Positions 55,272-64,000 of a stretch of 64,000 nt of DNA are shown piece by piece. Origin of the DNA: Siphonodentalium dalli. Its lineage: Eukaryota > Mollusca > Scaphopoda > Gadilida > Siphonodentaliidae. The notes under the pieces were generated by a model. It was given only the letters and a program-made list of their open reading frames with translations, was not told the origin of the DNA and did not search any database. A program made the translations under genes and the position numbers. Location of the stretch: contig CP136066.1 of NCBI GenBank assembly GCA_032622095.1, positions 113,109,319 to 113,173,318 on the forward strand, given 5' to 3'. Each line of letters opens with the position of its first letter. The first letter of the stretch is position 1.

Positions 55272-55426
55272 CAGTAATGTCCTAAGTAATCGACCTCTTA
55301 ACCACCGTAGAATTATGGCCCGAGAACTTTCCGATGAATGGCAACAAGCCATATTTCCGACTAAATCCTGAAAAGTTGCCCATAATTCTGCTGTGGTTAA
55401 GAGGTCGATTACTTAGGGCATTACTG
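55272..55426. mobile_element. TA-flanked foldback MITE, complete copy
   Basis: 155 bp with arms CAGTAATGTCCTAAGTAATC... and its near-perfect inverse ending ...GGGCATTACTG, about 50 bp each, flanked by TA (55270-55271 and 55427-55428). TA targets fit Tc1/mariner-type mobilisation. The deleted relative is at 10388-10501. Confidence 0.85.
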
Positions 55427-55428
55427 TA

Positions 55429-55799
55429 CATTGACATTTCAAAGGAATCCCGCTTGATTTAGTTTAGTCTTCCCCGTACCACCTTAATCCCAAACGCGTT
55501 GACATATTGTTAAACTTTAGACTCTAAGGTGCATTTACATTGCTATAGAAATGTATATAGATCTGTATGAAGTCACGTGTCGCGCATTACTGTGATCACA
55601 ACATGATTACCAATAGTGAACGCGCGCTGATCTGTACTCTGGTAATTGACAATTCACTGCGAGTCGTGTCAGTTTAGGCCAGACATGAAAATGTATCAAC
55701 TATCAGCAGATAACAGTGATTTGGTATTTGCCGCATGTATTTAAAGTGTATCCTTATACCACTTGATAATGGTTCGAAGAAAGAATGAAAATCATGCAG
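55429..55799. other. No gene seen
   Basis: Nothing coding. A GCATTTACATTGCTATAGAA stretch recurs inverted near 56457-56480. Confidence 0.5.
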
Positions 55800-56235
55800 T
55801 TACCCTACAACACCCTTTATTTGACCAAATGTAGTAAAATTTTCAACTGATGACAATTCCAATGACAATGTTAACCAATGTAGGACAATAATGTTTTCTT
55901 AAATTACATGCAGTTTTTATATATAGCTGTTGGACAATAAATATGATGATGATGACTGGCCACGGGGAGGGACCAGGACACAATCTTTCCAAGTGTTGGA
56001 CATTCCAACATTACATCCGCCCCTATGATAAGGTTGGAAACATTTCCAGCTGATGGCCATTCCAGTCCAAAATTTTGATAAAAAGTAGGAAATTATGCAA
56101 ATATTGGTCCGAAAACCATACCCCCCCCCCCCCAAAATAAAATGTTTGAAAATCAAACTACAAGATCATTTTTAATCTATTGTTGGTTTGGAATATGCAA
56201 TATCCAACCGTTGAACAAGTTGCCACGTCCCTATC
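55800..56235 (-). repeat. hAT-like MITE family fragment
   Basis: Contains CTGGCCACGGGGAGGGACCAGG, TTCCAAGTGTTGGACATTCC and, at the right, TTGCCACGTCCCTATCCG, which matches the right end of the complete element (46990-47004). A C tract lies at about 56121-56133. The left end is missing. Confidence 0.6.
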
Positions 56236-56785
56236 CGTGTTCAATATTCGAAATACACGGGTTGAAATGACAACGAAAACATTCGCCAAGCCCGAGTAAC
56301 AATTAATCAAAACTGATTTGCCTGTCGCAATATATGGGTGTTGACCGTGACGTGTAGCGGTCACGATTTTTGCTCACACGAACTAATACCGTTTTCTTTC
56401 TGTGTGCATTTCTATATCAACCCGTTTACACTGTCTGCGTGTAGATCTGTGTACATTTCTATAGCAATGTAAATGCACCCTAAGACATGTAAGCTAGGTC
56501 TGTTCCCACTCGGACCTTGAATTCGGTGGGTTCTTTGAAGAACCAATACCAACTACATGTATGTAAACGATCACCTGACTGTAAAATGCCAGATTTCCAT
56601 GCAGGCAAATTTGCCAGTATATGTGAACGTATACCCATAGACACGGTGGGGAATCACGTGGTTTCGAGTTAGTGAGTATCACGCATTAAAAATGGCCGAG
56701 ACGATCGCAAACTCGACCAGAAAAAGGTAATGAACTATTATAGGATATGACATATTTATTACATAGTATTTTGGCAGCAATACGA
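56236..56785. other. No gene seen
   Basis: No structured repeat or coding frame recognised. Confidence 0.5.
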
Positions 56786-56789
56786 GCAT

Positions 56790-57015
56790 ATGCTATACTA
56801 TTTTAAAAACAAGCTGATACCTCATTTGTGTCGAAACTACAGTTGTTTGCTCTAACATTCTGACCAAAGTTGTCAGTCGAAGGATTCTCCTAGATGTATG
56901 GACTGGTGTATTTCACGAACCTCCGTCTGGCAACTTTGGAATGTTAAAGAAAACTACTGAGTATTTCGGATTAAATACGGTATCAACTTGTTTTTAAAAT
57001 AAACTAGCATATGCT
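56790..57015. mobile_element. Decayed foldback element
   Basis: Left arm pieces AGCATATGCTATACTATTTT, AAACAAGCTGATACCTCATT and CCAAAGTTGTCAG are inverted on the right as CTGGCAACTTTGG, AATACGGTATCAACTTGTTT and AAACTAGCATATGCT. The arms are about 80-90 bp and well diverged. Confidence 0.7.
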
Positions 57016-60000
57016 TGTAACAGTCGAAAGACTATTTTGTCTCATATATTATGTTTTTGTGCGTTTTCGCTCTTCGACCATTTTGCATGCATGGAACTCA
57101 CCAACCTTGAACCACGTGATTCGCCACCTTGATACTGACAAACGAAACAAGGACGACGCTAGTACAGAAAACAAAAATATAGACTTTTATTTTTTAGCAG
57201 ATGCCTGTATGGTACACAAGTAAACCGACAGAAAGAACAGTCATGGTGGAGGTTAGCACTGATCGTATCATGTATGGTTAAAGTGGCACGCACTTCGCTT
57301 ATTTCAAAATGGGTAGTCATGGAATTTCTCACAATATTTAAACTTTATTTGAATTGGGATATACTTCAAAAATGACATAATTTGCAATAATTAATCACCG
57401 AACTAGTACAGGCGTTGGTTTATTTTCTAGACAGGAACTTCTTAGCAGAATTTTTGCACATTTCGTGCGTGTTATCACTTCTATAGAAAAAAAGGGTTTC
57501 GTCCACAGAAGCAAAATTTTAGTCAATAAACCAATGTTTGTACTAGGTAGATAAGAACAATCACTCCATGTGCTTATCACTAATATAATGTACATATACA
57601 ACTTAATTGTATTGTGTGTGTTATACATATTATTTCTTCTTATACAATTCATCTAAAGCTTGAAACATCAAAACAGCTATTGTTAATGATCCACGGTCCA
57701 ATTTGACATCAAGAAACTTCCGTGTGTGTTCTATACTAGCCAGAAAATAAGTGGACCGTCGCGTCGATGAAACTATTTGATGGTATAAGATATCGATTTT
57801 ATAAGTTTTTACGAGCTTTTAATTATTGTCAGTCTAGTAAACATTCCAGTGACATTTTCTTATAAAGAGCGCCCATGATCTCGTTTACAAAAAGCAGTAT
57901 CTGTTAAATCATTCTTAATAATACTATTTTGTTCTCGTTTACAACTTAAAACTGATGGGCAAAACGTGCCTGCATATGTCGTACAAATGATGTTGATTTC
58001 AAATATATTTATGTTCCTGGTAAGTTGAATAATAGCTGTACTACGACAGTTTGTCTTATTTGCTGTTAAATATGACTGTGGATCTTTATGCAACGGTGCG
58101 TAGTTCACTGCGTATGCAAATTTTTTTTGGGGCATAAAGTCTTCCAAATGCACATGTACATGAGATAACCGTGTGTGTGCTACCTTAACGCGGTGTGATA
58201 CTCATCAATACATGCAGGAAACGAATGTCAAGACTGGTTATTGACGCCTTCGAGAAAATACTAAAGTTGATTTAACGAATATTCAGACACATGCGCATTC
58301 CAAAGTGACACCACAAAGCTACTATGTTTGAGTTCTATATACCAGAAAACAATAATAATATCGATTCTGAAAAACCATTCATGGTTGGTATGGATCGTCA
58401 ACTATTGACTTTCAAAAATTTCAAAATATAATTTGTCAGGTACTGAATTTTGGTGGGGTCGCACAAAAATAAAAATTATCGTCTATGTTAAAGTGAGTTT
58501 GTGATATTCGAACCCAATAACGGCGAGTGTTAAAGAGCGTTCCAAAAATGATTTTATACATGTTCTCATATTAATGTAAGTTCTTACGGTGTCAGTGAAC
58601 ATGTCTGTTACGCATGTCCTTTATTGCAATTAATACCCATGTTTTATTCGCACGTTAAGCGGAAAAACTAGCTGAATCAATTGTGATTGATTTGGTGTCA
58701 AATCGGATTCGGTATCTTTAAGACTATTCCCTCGGATATATCCGATGTCGAGTGCCATTGGCTCGATTTCTATAAGTTTGACATTGACAATAACATAAGT
58801 TTGACAAACGAGTCTGACATAGCAGTATACAATTCTTAACTTTGAACTATTTCAGATCAAGCTGCATGAAGTTGTTCTTCTGTGGTAAACAAACTGAAAT
58901 TTTGCAGTGGTGTGTGTATTTGCCGGCTGTAAATTGCCCACACATGTTAGTGCTTATACAATAACAGTTTATAGATGAAACTATATCTAAATATTACACT
59001 TTTTGGCCATAAAGTAGTCTGGTCATGTAAGCCACATATCGTGGCGCTATATATAAAGGTGGGACCGATTTGAATGTCTCAAATCTGTGAAAATTGGTAC
59101 ATGTATTATACATAATGAGAAACTTATTCGAAATCAAATTCATATATTCATGTATATAAGCCCGCAGGATATTTGATGTATGACATAGTATACATTGTGT
59201 TCCCCATCATAAAATATATATCCCCAATGTGCTCCCATTGAAAGAAAAAAAAAAAAAAGTCAGTTTAGTAGCTGTCTGTATTCAGACCAAACGAACCGAA
59301 ATAGCGAAATAACTTGAATGGAAATTTGTTTACCAATAAATCTGGGGTTCAATTCTGCACGTGCAGTGTACAAGGTAGTACTTGTAGCACAATTCAGGTA
59401 CTATAATCGGCAATAATTCGAGGGTACATGTGATTTTATATGACGGGATATTATTTGTTTTATCTTCGCACATCATCAACAGACAGGTCACATGATTATG
59501 AACAGCTGCCTTGTGTGGTACTCGCACTTCTTTAACTTTAAGTTTAACTATTTACTGTATGGATTCTCCATCCCAGTTATAAAAGTGTACATTGGAATGG
59601 TCTATTCTTTAATTGGAGGAATGTTTATGAAATATAATCAGACGAGCAGATAATGAATGTGAAGAAAAAGATTCCTCTTCATTCGTGGGAAATGGTGAGG
59701 TAATAAGTTCAATAAACGACCGTTTGTTGAACTTACTGACTCAACATTTCCAAAGGGAACCTCTCGTCAATGAGCATGCTGTAAAGAAATGGTTAATCTT
59801 GTAATTTCCACGTATAAATTTATGTACCCCTGGGTGAGATATAGAAAGATATCGATACAGCCGTACAATTTCTGTTCGGTCACACGACCTTCCGCCTGTA
59901 TGAACACAGATCGTTCACCCAGATCGTTCACCCAGCATGAGTATGGTGTCTGCGCGCAATTATATTTCAGACGCGGTACAGTACTAATTTGAACTGAGAC

Positions 60001-60761
60001 ATCCAAACCGTGCCTATCCCTGCAATGCGTGCACTTTGATGATGCCATTTACGAGGCTGTGTGATGACTCTGGCATTGGAGTTATGTCCTATTGTAAGTG
60101 GCAGTTCAAGATGTATTCAGGGTTGCAGGCTAATATTCACGAAACATATTTCCCTTTTATTTAAATTCTACTGAATAAAAGAACATGTTCGGAAATGAAA
60201 TATGCCATTATGTTTGATATTGAATATTCTATGCAGTTATTACAGTTTCGATATTAAGCGGGACACCAAAACTTATTATGTTAATTTGTCAATAACGGAA
60301 TGATATTGTTTGGTATTTATATAGTTAGTGTTAAATATGTTTTTAAAGGAACTAAGCAAAAACTATGTTATGTGTTGTTGTTGTTGTGACGGGAGGTCTG
60401 GAACCCTGAATACATCTTTAACATTATGCACGTGAGGCTGTGGTCTAACCATATATTTGTTTTGGATATCATGAAAGTATTGTGATATTCCTGGAATGAA
60501 TACAGGTGACAACGAACAAAAACAACGGCAACGCAGAGTAATATACTCTGATCAGACAATTGACCTACAGAATAGGTATCACGATTAAAGATGTATTAAA
60601 GATCGGGATCATATTTACCACTTTTTTCTCTTTCCTTAAATTCAAAGCTAAATTTCAGTGTATAAAACAACATGTTTGGAAAGAAACGTCTACTGATATA
60701 ATGCAATAACGTGTGCATCTCTTATTTGTATCGGTTTCGTGTATATAGAGGATCTCTAATG
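57016..60761. other. No gene seen in 3.7 kb
   Basis: AT-rich DNA. Isolated AAAGAGCG at 57864 and 58532, an A tract near 59247-59260, and a 14-bp duplication AGATCGTTCACCCA at about 59910-59936. All frames are under 100 residues with no domain. A host intron or intergenic spacer is possible. Confidence 0.45.
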
Positions 60762-60880
60762 AGCGCAATTCTATACGAAATTTATTAACCGAGTGCACTA
60801 AATTCGATTCGAGCCGAACTTTAGTGAGGCTGAAATCGAATTTAGTGGACGAGGTTAATAAATTTCGTATAAAAGTGCGA
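60762..60880. mobile_element. Short foldback element
   Basis: Arms of about 45 bp: TATACGAAATTTATTAACC and CACTAAATTCGATT on the left, AATCGAATTTAGTG and GGTTAATAAATTTCGTATA on the right, loop at about 60812-60833. Only a few mismatches. Non-coding. Confidence 0.8.
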
Positions 60881-63264
60881 CGAATTTGATATCCATTTTA
60901 TCACATAATCACAATTTAGCAAGAAAAAACGATATCGAAACGGCTGGGGTTAAAACAAATTAATAGTTATTTCCTTATCACAACAAAAGAGGATGTAAAG
61001 ACACCTTCAAGAAAAAACATAGTTCCATTTTAAATGCGTTTTTTTTCATGTTGACAAAATTGTTAAACCACCTTTATCACCCATGTGACAACACAAATTG
61101 AATATCATAATTATATTCTAATTAGCATAATAATAAAGTTCCGGTATTGAATTCGATATCATTGCCCTAAGATATTACGTCACTGTACGTGCCGATAATA
61201 CTTGTGTGTCTTACCAACAAATATGAGGCCGGATTAGGTGCTAATTATGTGATAAATGGTAAATACGTAATCAGAGCTGCGATAATCAAACGCAGTCGTG
61301 ACAACAACTGTTAATTGGTAGAAGCACAAATGGTTTCATTTTTTATTGTATTAACTGTTATAGCTGGATATCTCGAATTCTTAATACATCCTTAAGAGTT
61401 TATAAACAAAGGGATATGTGTGCAATAGGTCCGGTCCGGACAGATTCCTTTCCAAAACAATAGCAAGCTGTACTGCCGGAGAGAGGCCAGAACGCCAAAA
61501 ATAATATTAATGCGCGCTATAGCACCGTGCCAATTTAATACAAACAGTCAACGTTGAGACATTCAAGATCCGCGCACATGGGTCAATGAACGACAGATAT
61601 TATCTCCAAATCATGTGTGTAGGTAAATCGGGGGGATTCAATTTCACTACTATTTCACCGCTGGCAATATCACGTATCAGTTTCAGTCTAATCTCATTTT
61701 CTCATTTACAACTTCTGTTGCGTGGTTGGATGATATGATTGAAAGTAGGAGAGATTTAAATTGTTGTTTCAGTCACATTTATAAATTGATTATCTTGGCC
61801 GTTCATTGCGTCCCAGTATGGCTTCAGGCGAATTCTTTTAATTTTTTTTTTGCAGCGGTATCTAATAGAAACAGCGTTGTTGCTTGATTGCCATGATGTG
61901 CTTCTGTTCTTGTTCGGAGTCAGGAAACGGCATACGAAAATTAATTAACGAAGCAAATATTCATTCGTTAAAGTGACATATAGTGTTCACGATTATCTTA
62001 AACATGGGATTTTGTCGTTTTTTTTTACGTTCCTGGGGTCGAAAATTGCTAATAATATATGGACTGGGTATGTTTTGGAAATACTTCAGTGACAGACATT
62101 TATCGCATCCAAAATATTCGATTGTCGACTGAGTCTCAAGAACGGGGAAAATTATGAGCGTTTCGTGTTACGTGTGGTGTGATATCATAAACATTAAAGT
62201 GCATTCATATTGCTAATGCGTGTGTAAATCTGATATCGTTGCATTAATTAGAAGACAAGCCTCGCTTTACACGAAAGTGTTGATTATGATACACCATTAT
62301 TTAGTAACCGCACATGTACCTTTGGTAGCCCCCTCTTTCAAAGTGTGGGTCATGTGTAATATAGCGTAGATTTGAACATTATATGTCGCTTTAGATATAA
62401 CTGGAATGTTATCAAACAGAAGCATTTAAATACCAGAAATCATACAAGTTTGACAAAGTATAACAACAAAGGACATAACGGTGAATATATGATTATCTCT
62501 ACGATCCTGAAATGTAACATCCCGTCAGCCTCGTTCTGGAGTGCCACGACATTCCAAGTATTCAAAAGAGATCCACGATTTAAAACCATGACCGTTGTGC
62601 TGTTGAACAAGTTTCGTTCTTTCTGAATATCTTATCCTCGTTCTCGCTGTAAAAATTGTATTATAGCGATCAGTGGTTTTAACCGAAATCGTGCCACAAG
62701 AACACACTTCAAATACTACACCGATCACTAGAGAAAAATCATGGGTCTCAGTTATATCACGCAATGACAATTTGCGGTCGTTGTGCTAGCACTACGTTCT
62801 TCCCCATACTTAGCAGTTCGAGATCGGACGTTTTATCATCGACAGACAGATTCGGGACATCTCGGTATATTCGGTTAAATTTCGGAACTGCAGGCGATTT
62901 TACCAAAACGTCATCGTACCGCAGCACGCCGTTCATATAGCTAATGCACTGTACATCAGCACGCCGTTCATAGAGATACTATATTGTGCAGCGGACTGCA
63001 AGGAACATCTGCTACGGAAATATATATCTCTTCAAAAGGACTAATTGATATATTGTTTGCCAAATTATTTGCATATCGCGACGAATACGACCATGTATGG
63101 TATTGACCAAATGCAGGTGGGTAATGGGCGATACTATATAACAGAAAGAAACACTAAATCATGGGACAAGATAGCGCTCTAAATTGTCTTACGAGTTGGA
63201 CCTCGAGTTGCGACCAGGGCGCGTCGACCGGGGGGGGGGGGAACACCTCCCCAATATTGGTCAA
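60881..63264. other. No gene seen in 2.4 kb
   Basis: AT-rich. A CAGCACGCCGTTCATA duplication lies at about 62922 and 62957, and a G tract at 63231-63241. No supported frame. Confidence 0.45.
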
Positions 63265-63605
63265 ATTTCGTGTCAGCAGTTGGAAGATATGTATTTCTGG
63301 AAAATATGTTTAAATCCTGATAGTTTGAATTTCCAACAACTATGCTGTGTTGTGTGTTGTTGTTAGATCAAGTCGAATATATGCCTACTTCCAGTTCGAA
63401 CAGAAATCGCCGTCGGTTGGAAACTATTTCTAACAATTTGGTCGTTAGATTGGAATTTTCCAACATGTTGTGGAAAGATTTGTGTACCTGAAGTTGGAAA
63501 TTTCTAACTCAAGGAGAGAAATTTACTAGTTGGGTATTTGACATCGTTCAATGGGTAGGTCGGTTGGAAATTCCAAGTTTGACAAATTCCGAACTAACAG
63601 TCTAT
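63265..63605. repeat. TTGGAAATT/AATTTCCAA-rich fragment of the hAT-like family
   Basis: Repeated GGTTGGAAA, TTGGAATTTTCCAAC, GTTGGAAATTTCTAAC and GGTTGGAAATTCCAAG, as in the hAT-like family, but no ends are present. 63606-64000 shows nothing further. Confidence 0.5.
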
Positions 63606-64000
63606 ATACACGTCCACGTACGAGTTACAGGTACATATGCGGGGTTTATTTTTAAATAAGCGTCTCTGTGATTGGGAAGAATGCACCCCGAACTCGGTCT
63701 GACACAGTGCTATTTATAAAAAAATTATGAAACATATTATCACTTTCCGGTTACCTGTAGTCACTGTGGCTGAATTGATCATTCCACTCGTATGATTACA
63801 TTACCCAATGTCTCCTAAAAGAGGATTGTGTTACTCAGCACCTCCTAATGGTGTCCAGGTTATCCAGGAACATCAAATCCCATCTACCTATCACGCGTAC
63901 TCTCACATCCTCAAATTTGACAACAAAAATGTTTGAGTATTCAAACGTTTCGGTCTCACAAGAACATCTGATTAAAACTGTAAAAATCACCGATCAATTC

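Overview
This looks like intergenic or intronic DNA from an animal nuclear genome, most likely a mollusc or another lophotrochozoan. It is AT-rich and dominated by transposable elements. The coding remnants carry eukaryotic splice sites (GT...AG, pyrimidine tract) and there is no bacterial gene organisation. Repeats with a 'GGGCCATAAC' motif, 'AAGATGGCTGCCGG' motifs and GGACAGACGGACG-type ends fit marine invertebrates; the phylum is my inference. I see no intact host protein gene, rRNA, tRNA or CRISPR array.

Left part (1-16 kb): a 54-bp tandem array split by a PIF/Harbinger-like element with TAA target duplications; several foldback elements, including a 182-bp near-perfect palindrome; two 3' ends of LINE-type retrotransposons; two copies of a repeat ending in a hairpin; the first complete copy of a TTAA-flanked MITE; and hAT-like repeats rich in TTGGAAATTTCCAA palindromes. 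Two short decayed coding pieces (3.4-3.7 kb and 14.9-15.1 kb) look like fragments of the nuclease-like protein family described next.

Central coding locus (16.2-25.8 kb): a four-exon plus-strand gene encodes a Crypton/DUF3504-type tyrosine recombinase, complete but for a one-base frameshift. Converging on it tail-to-tail is a long minus-strand pseudogene of an uncharacterised invertebrate protein family. Its C-terminal third has three acidic motifs in the order and spacing expected of a FEN/XPG-like (PIN-fold) nuclease. Upstream lie a roughly 1-kb, 42-bp-period minisatellite, a TC/TCTG microsatellite and a possible upstream exon. This recombinase plus nuclease pair is the best candidate in the window for an undescribed mobile system.

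Nested complex (26.4-37.9 kb): a TTAA MITE was interrupted by an LTR retrotransposon (LTRs at 28013-28355 and 37395-37775, AAAA target duplication). The LTR element carries a Gag-like reading frame, no visible pol, and a run of short perfect hairpins before its 3' LTR. It was itself hit by two more MITEs and by an almost full-length non-LTR retrotransposon (31962-35792, exact 11-bp target duplication, endonuclease and reverse transcriptase domains). A second insertion carrying an unusual CGCTTTCGG array also sits in the outer MITE. Just downstream, a 1.2-kb TRIM-like element with 201-bp direct repeats shares 663 nearly identical bases with the LTR element.

Right part (39-64 kb): more MITEs (TAA-flanked, TTAA-flanked, TA-flanked and an 8-bp-TSD hAT type), an L1-like LINE 3' end, a three-copy 0.48-kb tandem repeat followed by a short-period array, foldback elements, and long stretches where I see no gene or structured feature.
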